Assembly: GCF_022814865.1 (NCBI RefSeq)
Contig: NZ_JAKVRD010000012.1
Location: 35,640 to 99,639, forward strand
Reading direction: 5' to 3'
Length of the DNA: 64,000 bases
Source of the DNA: Shimia aestuarii
GTDB lineage: Bacteria; Pseudomonadota; Alphaproteobacteria; Rhodobacterales; Rhodobacteraceae
Positions 1-8,991 of the stretch are shown one piece after another (within the stretch, counting starts at the first letter, position 1; every line of letters begins with the position of its first letter). A model generated the notes under the pieces. That model ran no database searches. It was not told where the DNA came from and was given only the letters and a program-made list of their open reading frames with translations. The position numbers and the translations under genes were made by a program.

Positions 1-872
1 AGGTCTACGGCATCCCAATGCTGCTCCTCGTTGGCTGGCGTGGCGAGATGACTGCAGAGGGTCAGCTTAAGGACGAGCCGCAGCACGTTTTCCAAGGCGA
101 GATTACCTGCAGCATGCTTGAGTTGCTTGATGTGCCCTACGCCGTGATCGGAACCGACGATGAGGCTGAAGGGGTGCGAAAACAGGTGGCCGACCTTTTG
201 AGCCTCTCCGAATTGCAGAGCAAACCCGTGGCGCTTGTGATCCGCAAGAACACGTTCGCTCCAGCGCAGAAACCCGTAGACCAACAGACCACCCTTCCAA
301 CACGCGAAGATGCCATCAAGACAGCACTTGACGCTTTGGGTGCGACCCCGGTTGTTGCAACAACCGGCAAAATATCTCGCGAGGTCTACGAGATTCAGCA
401 GGCCAACAGCATTGGTGGTCCGTCTTTTTTGTCGGTCGGAGGTATGGGGCATGCGGTCATGATCGCGACCGGTTTGGCCATGAGTATACCGGGGCATAAA
501 GTGGCCTGTTTCGACGGAGATGGGGCCGTGCTCATGCATGCCGGAAGTCTTGCGACCTCGGCGCGTCAGGACAACCTTGTCCATATCGTCTTTAACAACA
601 GGGTGCATGACTCTGTCGGTGGTCAAACCACGGCGGGACCAGATGCGACGTTGAGCGACCTAGCCACAGCGCTCGGTTATGGGAGTGCGGTACGGTTGAC
701 CTCGCTGGAAGAGATCAGGCCTGCTCTGTCCAGGGCGCTCGCATCAAGTCACGCAAGCCTTCTAGAGATCATGGTCGCACCCGGTGCGCGATCCAATCTC
801 GGACGCCCCAAAGCCACGCCATCTAATAGTAAGCTCGCCTTTATGGATATGCTTGGACCAAGAAATGACTGA
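1..872 (+). CDS. ppd: Phosphonopyruvate decarboxylase, 5' end outside window
   Basis: Thiamine-diphosphate enzyme that decarboxylates 3-phosphonopyruvate to phosphonoacetaldehyde, the step that pulls the unfavourable PEP mutase reaction towards phosphonates. The reading frame is open from base 3, so roughly the first 100 residues lie outside the window. The visible part has the YGIPMLLLVGWRGE segment and a ThDP/Mg motif that begins GDGAVLMHAG and ends FNN, followed by VHDSVGGQ, a hallmark of Ppd rather than of sulfopyruvate or acetolactate enzymes. The stop codon overlaps the next start (ATGACTGA), so the aminotransferase is translationally coupled. A PEP mutase gene is expected just upstream but cannot be seen. 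Confidence 0.9.
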   Translation, partial: VYGIPMLLLVGWRGEMTAEGQLKDEPQHVFQGEITCSMLELLDVPYAVIGTDDEAEGVRKQVADLLSLSELQSKPVALVIRKNTFAPAQKPVDQQTTLPTREDAIKTALDALGATPVVATTGKISREVYEIQQANSIGGPSFLSVGGMGHAVMIATGLAMSIPGHKVACFDGDGAVLMHAGSLATSARQDNLVHIVFNNRVHDSVGGQTTAGPDATLSDLATALGYGSAVRLTSLEEIRPALSRALASSHASLLEIMVAPGARSNLGRPKATPSNSKLAFMDMLGPRND

Positions 873-1854
873 TATGCTCTCTGCGGCGCGGATCGCCGCC
901 TACAATACCGAGAAACCGCTCTTCACGGCGGGCCCTGCAAGCCTTGTCTATGAAAACGTGGCGGCCTTGCGCCCTTGTTTCGGGCGCGGAGACCAAGCCT
1001 TTCTAGATAGCTACGCGCGCGTGCTCGACATGGTGTCCAAGTTGGCCGGGCAGGACAAGACAGTGGCTATGCAAGGTTCGGGTACAAGCGCGATCGAGGT
1101 CATGATTGCCAATTTTCTCTATGGCAAGGTGCTTGTGGTCGACTCGGGCTACTATGCGCAACGCTTGCACATGATCGCCGAAAGCCGTCGCAAGCGGGAC
1201 GGGTTTATTCGCAAGATAGACATTGTGAACTGGCAAGAGATCGACCATGTGGGTGGCTCCTATGATTGGGTCCTCGCTGTCTACACGGAAACCAGCGAAG
1301 CCACGCTCGTTCCCATTTCTGGCCTTGCAAATCTGGTGCGTCGGGTCGGCGGCAAGCTTGCCTTGGATGCGACGGCGTCTATCGGGCTTGAAACCGGGCA
1401 CGACGCTGCAGATGTCACTGCGTTTAGCTCTTGTAAGGGGCTTTTCGGCCTGACCGGAGCCGGGTTCATTTCCTATTCTTGCGATGCGGAGAATGCGGTC
1501 GAGGACATGATCGCCGATCTTTCGACTTATGCCGACAAGAAAACGACAGGCCCGTACCATGCGATCCTGTCTCTCGAGCCTGTTCTGGAAAACCACGCCG
1601 ATCACCGTGAAGCTGTTGTCATCAACAAGCGGGTCTTTTGTGACCGGTTCAGTGACCATCTGCTCTACAGTGCAGAGCAACAGCCTTTGCTTTGTACGGC
1701 GCTCGATGTGGGGATACGGGCAACGGATTCTCAAGCGGTGCTCTACGCTCCTCGCCAAACACGCGCGGCGAGCATCACATGCCATATCGGTGAGGTCCAT
1801 CTTGGTGCGCGGGCAGAAGGCAAGATCGTCGACCTCCTCGAGGTCGCGACCTAG
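865..1854 (+). CDS. PhnW-like class V aminotransferase, likely makes 2-aminoethylphosphonate
   Basis: PLP-dependent fold-type I enzyme of the 2-aminoethylphosphonate-pyruvate transaminase family. After Ppd it would aminate phosphonoacetaldehyde to 2-aminoethylphosphonate (AEP). Visible features are the N-terminal FTAGPASL segment (PGP-like phosphonate loop), QGSGTSAIE, the cofactor Asp in LALDATASIGLE and the Schiff-base Lys in FSSCKGLFGLTG. I chose the ATG at 865 because it overlaps the ppd stop by 8 bases; the frame is open further upstream but that part only shadows ppd. The product is 329 residues, somewhat shorter than the usual 360-370. The substrate is inferred from ppd coupling. Confidence 0.82.
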   Translation: MTDMLSAARIAAYNTEKPLFTAGPASLVYENVAALRPCFGRGDQAFLDSYARVLDMVSKLAGQDKTVAMQGSGTSAIEVMIANFLYGKVLVVDSGYYAQRLHMIAESRRKRDGFIRKIDIVNWQEIDHVGGSYDWVLAVYTETSEATLVPISGLANLVRRVGGKLALDATASIGLETGHDAADVTAFSSCKGLFGLTGAGFISYSCDAENAVEDMIADLSTYADKKTTGPYHAILSLEPVLENHADHREAVVINKRVFCDRFSDHLLYSAEQQPLLCTALDVGIRATDSQAVLYAPRQTRAASITCHIGEVHLGARAEGKIVDLLEVAT

Positions 1855-1914
1855 ATGCTGCCAATCGTTCAGGGGTGGGTCGCGCCGGGGCGGCTTGTGC
1901 TTTAGACAGTCTCT

Positions 1915-3036
1915 ATGAAAAACGAACCTCTTTTCGAGATATTCCTGCAGGCGACGCCGGGTCTGGAAGTTGTGTTGCGTGACGAAGCCGTCGAGGCGGG
2001 ATTTCGCAAGCCCAAGGCAACCGCCGGTGGCGTGCGATTCCGGGGGCGTTGGAGCGATGTCTGGCGCGCCAACCTCGTGCTGCGCGGTGCAAGCCGAGTG
2101 TTGGTGCGGATTGCTGCGTTTCAGGCTATGCATCTGACGCAACTTGAGAAACTGGCTTCAGAGCTGCCGTGGAATAGGTACCTGCGCGCGGACGTGCCGG
2201 TGCGGGTGGAGGTGACGACGCGGCGGTCGAAGATTTATCATGCGGGGGCGGCGCGGGAGCGGGTGGAGCGGGCTTTGGGGAGCCGTGGTCTTGCGCTGAG
2301 CGAAGACGCAGCGGTCTCGGTCCGTGTCAGAATTGAAGAGAACCAATGTGTCTTCTCGCTCGATACCTCGGGCGAGCTTCTGCACAAGCGCGGCTACAAG
2401 GAGGCCGTGGCCAAGGCGCCAATGCGCGAGACCCTGGCGGCGCTTTTCTTGCGCGCGGCTGGCTTTGACGGGGCGGAGCCGGTGCTTGATCCGATGTGTG
2501 GCTCTGGGACGTTCGTGATCGAGGCGGCGGAGATGGCAGCAGGGCTCGCGCCGGGGCGGGCGCGGTCCTTTGCCTTTGAGCATCTCGCGACGTTCGACGC
2601 CGATGCATGGGCAGAAATCCAAGCGGAGTTAGAGACAAAAACAGTCTCTAACAAAGGGAAAACGCGCTTTATTGGCTCTGACCGAAATGCCGGTGCGATC
2701 GATGCGGCGCGGGCCAACGCTGCGCGCGCCGGGGTCTTGGAGCAAACCAATTTCGACGTGCGCAGTGTCGGTGATCTTGAGCGGCCGGAAGGGCCTGCGG
2801 GGCTTGTCATTGTGAACCCGCCTTACGGGGCGCGGATCGGGGACAAGCGGGGATTGTTCGCGTTGCACAGCGCCTTGGGGCAGCGGTTGAAAGAGCATTT
2901 CCAAGGCTGGCGCGTGGGGATTGTCACCACCGAAGAGAGCCTGGCGCGGGCGACGGGGTTGCCGTTTGAGCCGCCCGGTCCGCCGGTTGCGCATGGCGGT
3001 CTGAAGGTGCGTCTCTACCAGACGAAACCGCTCTGA
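1915..3036 (+). CDS. THUMP-type class I RNA methyltransferase (RlmL family)
   Basis: SAM-dependent RNA N2-guanine methyltransferase of the THUMP/RlmL group, 373 residues, probably acting on 23S rRNA. The N-terminal ferredoxin-like/THUMP part covers about residues 1-160. The Rossmann methyltransferase part carries LDPMCGSGTF (SAM motif I), FIGSDRN and the catalytic NPPYG at about residue 300. E. coli RlmL is a fusion with RlmK; this is the stand-alone short form. It sits 60 bases after the phosphonate aminotransferase but looks like a housekeeping gene unrelated to it. The exact target base cannot be told from sequence. Confidence 0.85.
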   Translation: MKNEPLFEIFLQATPGLEVVLRDEAVEAGFRKPKATAGGVRFRGRWSDVWRANLVLRGASRVLVRIAAFQAMHLTQLEKLASELPWNRYLRADVPVRVEVTTRRSKIYHAGAARERVERALGSRGLALSEDAAVSVRVRIEENQCVFSLDTSGELLHKRGYKEAVAKAPMRETLAALFLRAAGFDGAEPVLDPMCGSGTFVIEAAEMAAGLAPGRARSFAFEHLATFDADAWAEIQAELETKTVSNKGKTRFIGSDRNAGAIDAARANAARAGVLEQTNFDVRSVGDLERPEGPAGLVIVNPPYGARIGDKRGLFALHSALGQRLKEHFQGWRVGIVTTEESLARATGLPFEPPGPPVAHGGLKVRLYQTKPL

Positions 3037-3038
3037 AT

Positions 3039-3075
3039 CCAACGTCGGTATTGCGTCTGTATCGCGGTGGTGCGG
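3039..3075. repeat. Dispersed repeat, copy 1
   Basis: A 37-base stretch just after the rRNA methyltransferase stop. From base 3042 onward 34 bases match 31069-31102 exactly. It starts CCAACGTCGGTATTGCG and ends CGGTGGTGCGG. It fills most of the gap between two converging genes. No terminator-like hairpin follows this copy. Confidence 0.85.
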
Positions 3076-3088
3076 ATTTCGCGCACGG

Positions 3089-4735
3089 TTAGTGCCGGGT
3101 GCGCTGATCCCAGATGATCGTATCACCAAGGCGGGTCAGGTGATGCACGCCTTCACCCTCTGACATCTCGAGGCCGGGAGGCGTCTCGGCCGGGCGTTCC
3201 TCGAAGGCCTCGGGGGTCAGGGTGACGATCTCGCGGAATGCCATACCCTCGCCATAGTACGCGGTGCTATCTTGAACAGCGCGTAGGAGGCGTCCCTCGT
3301 GACGGAATACGCCGCCGGCGTTGCGCCCGGTGCCGCCACGGGCGGTGACGTCATGGCCCTTCTCGTTGATCGGGTGGGCGATCCAGTCGCCATTCACGGG
3401 ATCGTCGCTATGGAAGATGGCGAGGTATCGATACATCCCGCCCGGGCAGGGGCTTTCGAGGGATGTCAGGAGCCAGAAGCGTCCGTCGTGTTCGAAGAGG
3501 ACGCTATCGGCGGCATTCACATCCCAGAGGATGACGCGGTGGCGCTGCCATTCGGCGGGGAAATGGCTACAGCGCCAAAGCTCCAGCCGTCCGTTCTTGC
3601 CGGTTTCGGGAAGCATGTAGAGTTCTCCCTCGTGGCGGAACAGGAAGGGAAAGGAGGTGTGCACGCCGGGATCGAGCACCGGAATTGTGCGGCCCTGCGG
3701 ATCAATCAATGGCAAGGCCGAGAGCGCGGCGCGGTCATCGAAATAGTTCAAGTCTTCGAAGAAGGCCCACAGGATGCCGTTCTCCTCGATGAGGAAGGGG
3801 TCGGCGTAGTAGTGCCCGAAGGGAGCCTTGATTGTCTGCGTGGGACCGTCGCCTGTCTTGTAGTGGAGGATGAATTCCTCTTTGTACATGCGCCAGAACG
3901 GATTGTGGTCGAGATGAAAATCATCGAGACGATAGAGGAACTGATCGATGCGTTTGTGCAGGCGGTAATAGGCGCGGGCGAGAAAACCGGCCCAGAGAGG
4001 GAAATCCGGTTTGAGCTTGTTTCGGGTCGAAAGCAGGCGGGTTGGGCGGCCCGAACTAATATCGACATCTTCTTCGGGCAGTACGATCTCGCCGCGACAG
4101 ACCGGCCCGGCAATGAGAGCGTTCATGACGGCCTGATCGTTCATATGCCGTTCGATGCGTTGCGTCGGGCGGATGGTTTCGAGGTCGCGGGCATGGTTCG
4201 CCCAGTCCTCGACGAGCGCACGAATGCGGGGGGCTGTGGCGTCGAGCCCCACGATCCCAGTCACGCATTCACGCATGCCCCAAGTCCAGCGTGGAGCGCC
4301 AAGCCGGTCGAGCACCTCGGGATTGCAACGTTCCTGTATCGGGGCCTGTCCGCGCAAGAGATAGAGACCGTTGTCGCGCACGTGGGCGAGCATCGCATCT
4401 GGCCGGGTGAGCGGGATATTTGCGCTATCCATCCAGATCACGGGCCCTTGGGCGGCGGCGACCTCGCGCCAGATCACCTCGGGCTTCCACGCGTAATTGC
4501 CGTGATGCGGCGGGTAATGCGGCGGAAGGGTCTCGAAATCGAGGGTTTCCCAGCGCAGCCATGGGAAATGTTCGGTCAGAGAGGTGCGTTGCGCCAATGT
4601 CATGCCGAGATCGTAGACCACCCATTGCGCATCCCGCGTCCAGCCTTTGCGGTGGGCTGCGCCAAAGAGTTGGTGCAGGCAACGCGCATAGCGCGCGTCG
4701 GCGCCGGTCACGTAAAGGGGGTGGGGGTCTGTCAT
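3089..4735 (-). CDS. Two-domain glycosyltransferase-like protein with GINT1-type propeller
   Basis: A 548-residue cytosolic protein that looks like a fusion. The first ~250 residues resemble bacterial nucleotide-sugar glycosyltransferases: YVTGADARY near the N-terminus, NYAWKPEVIWR, and VIWMDSAN at about 99-106, where a metal-binding Asp would sit. From about residue 290 to the end, repeated blades with GHYYADPFLIEENG, WAFFEDL, SFPFLF and ADSVLFEHDGRFWLL match the five-bladed propeller domain annotated as glucosamine inositolphosphorylceramide transferase N-terminal (GINT1-like). It lies on the opposite strand from the adjacent glycosyltransferase at 4902. Role in a cell-surface glycan is inferred from family and neighbours; donor and acceptor are unknown. 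Confidence 0.62.
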   Translation of the reverse strand: MTDPHPLYVTGADARYARCLHQLFGAAHRKGWTRDAQWVVYDLGMTLAQRTSLTEHFPWLRWETLDFETLPPHYPPHHGNYAWKPEVIWREVAAAQGPVIWMDSANIPLTRPDAMLAHVRDNGLYLLRGQAPIQERCNPEVLDRLGAPRWTWGMRECVTGIVGLDATAPRIRALVEDWANHARDLETIRPTQRIERHMNDQAVMNALIAGPVCRGEIVLPEEDVDISSGRPTRLLSTRNKLKPDFPLWAGFLARAYYRLHKRIDQFLYRLDDFHLDHNPFWRMYKEEFILHYKTGDGPTQTIKAPFGHYYADPFLIEENGILWAFFEDLNYFDDRAALSALPLIDPQGRTIPVLDPGVHTSFPFLFRHEGELYMLPETGKNGRLELWRCSHFPAEWQRHRVILWDVNAADSVLFEHDGRFWLLTSLESPCPGGMYRYLAIFHSDDPVNGDWIAHPINEKGHDVTARGGTGRNAGGVFRHEGRLLRAVQDSTAYYGEGMAFREIVTLTPEAFEERPAETPPGLEMSEGEGVHHLTRLGDTIIWDQRTRH

Positions 4736-4837
4736 TCCGGTTTTCCACTCTGTCTGAGGTTACTTAACCGGGTTTTTGCCGGGTTTGCCAGTTCGTGGTT
4801 TGCCTAAGGCGCGGTGACTGTTAAAGCCCTTGTCCTG

Positions 4838-4882
4838 AAGCGTTCTGCCAGACCCTGAGACTTGGTTTTGGGCAAAACGCTT
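4838..4882 (+). other. Imperfect inverted repeat in leader of glycosyltransferase gene
   Basis: Arms AAGCGTTCTGCC (4838-4849) and GGCAAAACGCTT (4871-4882) pair over 12 bases with one mismatch around a 21-base loop. The right arm runs into TTTTG and then the AAGGAAG ribosome-binding site of the gene at 4902. It could be a leader hairpin, an attenuator or an operator in this divergent gap. Confidence 0.5.
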
Positions 4883-4901
4883 TTGAAAGAAGGAAGTCGG
4901 T

Positions 4902-5894
4902 ATGAGCCTGGCCATTGGCGTTATCGTGGGGATTTGCGGGTTGGCCGTGCTCGCAGGGGGGGCATGGTATGTGCATCACCTGTTCGAGGGAGAGCGCTAT
5001 GTCCGAGATCGGCTCCGTGAGCGGCGGTTGGCCGGGGCGAGCCTTGCCGAATGGGACGCGCGCTGGGCCTTGGTCGAGGACAAGGCGGATGTTGTTGTTA
5101 GCCTGACCACGATCCCGAGCCGGATTGGCGTCATAGACCACGCGCTCAAGGGGCTTCTCGACCAGAGTCGGCCGCCAAGAAAAATCGTTCTCAATGTGCC
5201 GTACCGGTCGTTGCGCGAAGATTGCGCCTATGAGGTGCCAGAACATCTTGAAGGATTGCGCGGCATCGAAATCCGGCGCTGTGAGGATATGGGCCCCGCG
5301 ACCAAGGCGATCCCGACCTTGCTTGCCGAAGAGGCGGATCAGGTCGTGATGGTGGTCGACGATGACCGGATCTATCCGCGCGATGCCGTGGAGGGGATCG
5401 AGAAGGCGGCGGCGGCGCTTCCCGATTGTGCGGTTTGCTATGCGGGGTGGACCGTACCGGAAACGCTTGTGGATGCGCCGACGACGATCCGAAGCAATCT
5501 TTTCATGTTGCCGCCCGCGCCATTGCGGGGGACGCGCCTTCGTGTGCCGCGCGAGACCGACGTGCTTCTTGGGGTGTTTGGTTATGCCCTGCGGCCCCGG
5601 TTCTTCGATCTCGCGGTGTTGGCGGATTTCTCCGATATCCCGCGGGCCTGTTTCTTCGCCGACGATGTGCGCACGAGCGCGCTATGTAAGGCCCCGAAGA
5701 TGGTCGTGCCGACCCGCGGTCTAAGCTTTATTCCGCGCAAGGATTGGGGGCAGTTGCAGGATACGGCGCTTGGCCACATCAACGCGGGCGATGGCAGCCT
5801 CGAAAACCGCTCGAACACCATTGCGATCCGGCACTACGCAGAGCGGTGGCGCGTCGGTGGTCCATCTCTGGCCAAGGCGCGGGAAACCCGGTAG
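4902..5894 (+). CDS. Membrane-anchored glycosyltransferase-like protein
   Basis: 330 residues. The first ~28 form one membrane anchor (IGVIVGICGLAVLAGGAWYV); the rest looks like a GT-A type glycosyltransferase. VVVSLTTIPSRI opens the catalytic part, and MVVDDDRIYP at about 150-158 is a DXD-like nucleotide-sugar/metal motif. The downstream FADDVRTSALC and HYAERWR segments are unassigned. A ribosome-binding site (AAGGAAG) precedes the ATG. The ABC exporter gene follows after 28 bases, so the two are probably cotranscribed. Donor and acceptor are unknown; a role in the surface-conjugate locus is inference from position. Confidence 0.6.
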   Translation: MSLAIGVIVGICGLAVLAGGAWYVHHLFEGERYVRDRLRERRLAGASLAEWDARWALVEDKADVVVSLTTIPSRIGVIDHALKGLLDQSRPPRKIVLNVPYRSLREDCAYEVPEHLEGLRGIEIRRCEDMGPATKAIPTLLAEEADQVVMVVDDDRIYPRDAVEGIEKAAAALPDCAVCYAGWTVPETLVDAPTTIRSNLFMLPPAPLRGTRLRVPRETDVLLGVFGYALRPRFFDLAVLADFSDIPRACFFADDVRTSALCKAPKMVVPTRGLSFIPRKDWGQLQDTALGHINAGDGSLENRSNTIAIRHYAERWRVGGPSLAKARETR

Positions 5895-5922
5895 CGTCAG
5901 CGACAAAAGACGAGGTTCATTG

Positions 5923-7623
5923 GTGAGCAAATCCCTATCCGATCTAGTGGCGAACAGCTCGCGCCCTGATAGCGCGCTTGAGCGGCGGCGCACGGTTCTA
6001 CGCTATCTTCTCGTGACAAGTGGGGTTGTGCGGGATCCGATTATCGTTCTGACCTTTCTCAGCAGCCTGTCGCGCACGGGGTTGATGTATTCGATCAACG
6101 AAACCGCGCGCACTGCGGAGGACGGGATCAGCTATTGGGCGCTTGGAATTATCGCCTGTGCGCTGGCGATGTTGTTCTTCGGCTATGTGCTTCGGATTCG
6201 TCTCCACAAGCTCATCACGCGGGTGCGCGAGGCGACGCGAATCCGGCTTGCACGGACACTTTTGCGGGCGGATATCGATTTCCTGCAGTCGAGCCCGCAC
6301 GGGCAGGTTCATAGCGCGATCACCCACGAGGTTGACCAGATGTCGGGGGCGATCGTCAACGTGGTCGAGACCGTTGAGGCGCTCGTGATCGTGATCTTTG
6401 TCGTACCTTACCTGTTCTGGATCAGCTGGACTTCGGGGATGGCGACCGTGGCGGCGATCACGGTGGGTACACTCGGCTATCTGTTCTTCGACCGTCCGGC
6501 ACGTCGTAGCATGTCGATTGCGTCGGATGCGCGGGGGCGGTTCTTTGACCGAGCGCGCGATCTGTTGTCGGGATGGAAAGAACTCCGCCTGCGCAGTGCG
6601 CGGCGCAAGGCGCTTGAGGCAGAGACGATCGAAGTCATCGGCGAGGTCACGCAGCACACGATTGCAGCTGAAAAATACTATGCCGCAAGCAACGCGATCG
6701 GGCAGGCGGCGGTGGTGCTTCTTCTATGTTTCGTGGTGATCGTGATTCCGCTTTTGCCGGGTGGGGGCGTGGCAGTGATGTTCCAGGTGCTCACGGTGAT
6801 CTTCCTGACGAGCGGCCCCATCGAGATGATGTTTGGCGCTTTCCCGGTTCTGAGCCGGGCGGAGCATTCCTACTATCGCATTCAAGCGGTGGAAGAGGCG
6901 CTTCTCAAGGCGCAGTCCTCTGCGCTTGATGGTCCGGTCGAGGTTCCGGACGGGTTCAAGGAAATCCGTCTCGAACAGATCGCGGCGCGGGTTGGCGAGG
7001 ATGATGGTCATGGCGGAGAAGCGTTTCAGCTTGGCCCGGTCGACCTCACGTTCACCCCTGGCGAGACAGTGTTCATCTGTGGCGGCAACGGATCCGGCAA
7101 GACGACGCTTCTTGATATCATCACAGGCTTGCGGCATCCCGATAGCGGCGAGGTGCGTCTTGATGGCGTGCCGCTCGACGCGGAAAGCCGCGCGTCGTAT
7201 CGTGAGCTGTTCTCTTCGGTGTTCAGCAGCTTCCATCTTTTCTCGCGGGCCTATGGTCTTAAGGCGGAAGAGCTTGACCAGTTGCAGAAGCGCGTTGGGG
7301 AGCTCAACCTCTCAGGGCGCGTGACGATCCTCGAGGACAAGTTTTCGACGCTGGCGCTTTCGGCAGGGCAGAAACGCAGGCTCGCGCTTTCAGTGGCGCT
7401 TGCCGAACGCCGCCCGATCATCGTTCTTGACGAGTTCGCCGCCGACCAAGATCCGGCGCACAGGGCGTTCTTTTATGATGTCCTGATTCCTGAGCTTTCT
7501 AAAGGTGGACAACTCGTGATCGCGATCACCCATGACGACCACCAGTTCGATAAGTGCGATCGCCTTATCAAGATGGCGGATGGGAAGGTCGAGAGCGTCA
7601 CCAAACCGCGGCAGGTTGCATAA
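5923..7623 (+). CDS. PvdE/SyrD-type ABC exporter (cyclic peptide family)
   Basis: Half-size ABC exporter with fused membrane and ATPase domains, 566 residues. Six membrane segments span about residues 25-300. The ATPase part has Walker A CGGNGSGKTTL (~385), signature LSAGQKRRLAL (~478) and Walker B PIIVLDEFAADQDP (~497). The DEFAADQDP variant and the -YDVLIPEL ending are typical of the YojI/PvdE/SyrD family that exports peptides or siderophore precursors. I prefer the GTG at 5923, seven bases after GAGG; the open frame upstream overlaps the previous gene. In this context it may flip or export a lipid-linked or small conjugate, which is inference. Confidence 0.8.
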   Translation: MSKSLSDLVANSSRPDSALERRRTVLRYLLVTSGVVRDPIIVLTFLSSLSRTGLMYSINETARTAEDGISYWALGIIACALAMLFFGYVLRIRLHKLITRVREATRIRLARTLLRADIDFLQSSPHGQVHSAITHEVDQMSGAIVNVVETVEALVIVIFVVPYLFWISWTSGMATVAAITVGTLGYLFFDRPARRSMSIASDARGRFFDRARDLLSGWKELRLRSARRKALEAETIEVIGEVTQHTIAAEKYYAASNAIGQAAVVLLLCFVVIVIPLLPGGGVAVMFQVLTVIFLTSGPIEMMFGAFPVLSRAEHSYYRIQAVEEALLKAQSSALDGPVEVPDGFKEIRLEQIAARVGEDDGHGGEAFQLGPVDLTFTPGETVFICGGNGSGKTTLLDIITGLRHPDSGEVRLDGVPLDAESRASYRELFSSVFSSFHLFSRAYGLKAEELDQLQKRVGELNLSGRVTILEDKFSTLALSAGQKRRLALSVALAERRPIIVLDEFAADQDPAHRAFFYDVLIPELSKGGQLVIAITHDDHQFDKCDRLIKMADGKVESVTKPRQVA

Positions 7624-7625
7624 GC

Positions 7626-8399
7626 ATGGCGCAGACGGTCACGCGACAGACCGCGCGCCTCATTGCGCTTGCCATGGTGGCGACGGGTTTCGTGATCGTG
7701 GCGGTCAATGTCCTGATTTATTGGGCACGCGCCCTCTATGCGGTCAATCATCCAGAGTATGTCGCGCTTCAGCCCGCAACGATCAGCCAGACCCTGTCAG
7801 ATGCCTATATCGGGCCGTTTTTCGCGACATGGATGCTCGTCTGTGCGCCGATCCTGTTTCTTGGGGTCGCGCTTCTCGTGTGGGCGGCGTGGGTCGAGTT
7901 TCGGCGTTCGAAGCTTGGCACAGCGCCTGAGATGCGTCGCATCCAGATTCTGTCGGGGCTTGTCGTCCTACTTCAGGCGGGGGCATCCGTCGGGATGGTG
8001 ATGCTGAGCCACTTCCGGTTTCCAGACAATCACGTCCTGCACATGCAGGGGTCTTATCTTTTCTTCTTTTCGCAGGCCTTTGTGATCGTGGTCGGAGAGA
8101 TGCTCTCACGTGCCTATGCGAGACAGCCGGACGGGGCGAGCTTTCTCAGCGATGCCGGGGCGCGCCTGCGTCGTTGGTATGTTTGGGTGCCAATTGGTCT
8201 TGGGGTGCTGTACCTGTCGCTTTTCGTGCTCAAGGGGTATGACCTCGGCGCGATCTATGACGCGGCCTATCTCACCTATACGCTCACCGAGCCGGTGTTG
8301 CTCACGTCATTCCTTGGCTATGTTCTAACCTATCATTTTGATATGGGGCAGGCGCTTTGGGCCTATTTGCGGTCGCGGTCGAGCGCCAAGAGCATCTGA
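7626..8399 (+). CDS. Polytopic membrane protein, about six membrane segments
   Basis: 257 residues, mostly hydrophobic, with about six predicted membrane helices: LIALAMVATGFVIVAVNVL, a second near ATWMLVCAPILFLGVALLVW, then four more. HMQGSYLFFFSQAFVIVVGE in the middle loosely recalls the Frag1/DRAM/Sfk1 group, but I cannot assign it firmly. It starts two bases after the ABC exporter stop, so it is almost certainly its operon partner. Its 3' end overlaps the converging CDP-alcohol phosphatidyltransferase gene by 37 bases. Likely part of the same lipid or glycan export system; function unknown. Confidence 0.6.
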   Translation: MAQTVTRQTARLIALAMVATGFVIVAVNVLIYWARALYAVNHPEYVALQPATISQTLSDAYIGPFFATWMLVCAPILFLGVALLVWAAWVEFRRSKLGTAPEMRRIQILSGLVVLLQAGASVGMVMLSHFRFPDNHVLHMQGSYLFFFSQAFVIVVGEMLSRAYARQPDGASFLSDAGARLRRWYVWVPIGLGVLYLSLFVLKGYDLGAIYDAAYLTYTLTEPVLLTSFLGYVLTYHFDMGQALWAYLRSRSSAKSI

Positions 8400-8980
8400 G
8401 CGGCCCGGCGGGCGCGTTGCAGTGCCGTAACATGGGCGAGGATCGCGAAGAGCGCGAGGCCGTAGACGACGATGCGATCCGAATGGGCCGAGAGGATGCC
8501 CGCGAGGACGAGCATCCCGCAGAGAAAGATCACCCGTTCCATACGTTCGAAAAAATCCGGCCAGTTGTCGTTGTTGATCGGGGTTTCGATCGCGGTGCGG
8601 GCCTTGGCGTAGCTTGTGAAAACGCTTCCGGCGAGGGCGAACATCGCCAGCGGCCAGGCGTCATGCATATAGCCGAGCGTCGCGAGCACGATCAGTTCCT
8701 GGTAGCGGTCCACCATCGCATCGAAATAGCCGCCCCGGCGCGAGCGCATGTCACGGCGGCGGGCCACGGCCCCATCGAGGGCATCAAAGACGAAGGCGAG
8801 CGCGAGCGTCAGGCCATAGACCACGGGCATCGTGTGCCAAAGGTAGAGGCCGGAGACGAGGGTCACGAGGACCAGACCCGCGAAGGTGACCTGGTTCGGG
8901 GTCATGCGGGCACGCACGAGGGGCGTCGCCATCGCTTCCCAAAGCGGGTCGATCTTGGATTTGATGAGGCCGTCGATCAT
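8363..8980 (-). CDS. CDP-alcohol phosphatidyltransferase family enzyme, candidate CMP-AEP transferase
   Basis: 205-residue integral membrane enzyme. The family signature D-x2-D-G-x2-A-R-x8-G-x3-D-x3-D is complete, beginning DALDGAVARR and ending GGYFDAMVD. Members transfer a phospho- or phosphono-alcohol from a CMP-activated donor to an acceptor, or the reverse. Several membrane helices surround the signature. It shares the leftward strand with the FGGY kinase and GT4 genes, 11 bases after the kinase. With a PntC-like cytidylyltransferase at 11780 and ppd/phnW upstream, I infer it uses CMP-2-aminoethylphosphonate, in the way ethanolamine phosphotransferases use CDP-ethanolamine. The acceptor cannot be read from sequence. 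Confidence 0.8.
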   Translation of the reverse strand: MIDGLIKSKIDPLWEAMATPLVRARMTPNQVTFAGLVLVTLVSGLYLWHTMPVVYGLTLALAFVFDALDGAVARRRDMRSRRGGYFDAMVDRYQELIVLATLGYMHDAWPLAMFALAGSVFTSYAKARTAIETPINNDNWPDFFERMERVIFLCGMLVLAGILSAHSDRIVVYGLALFAILAHVTALQRARRAAQMLLALDRDRK

Positions 8981-8991
8981 GGCGGGGCTTT

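Noticed and set aside
3299..4807. Long plus-strand open frame of about 500 codons opposite the GINT1-like gene
   Set aside because: It is a shadow of the minus-strand gene: no recognisable domain, while the minus strand reads as a coherent protein with family motifs.
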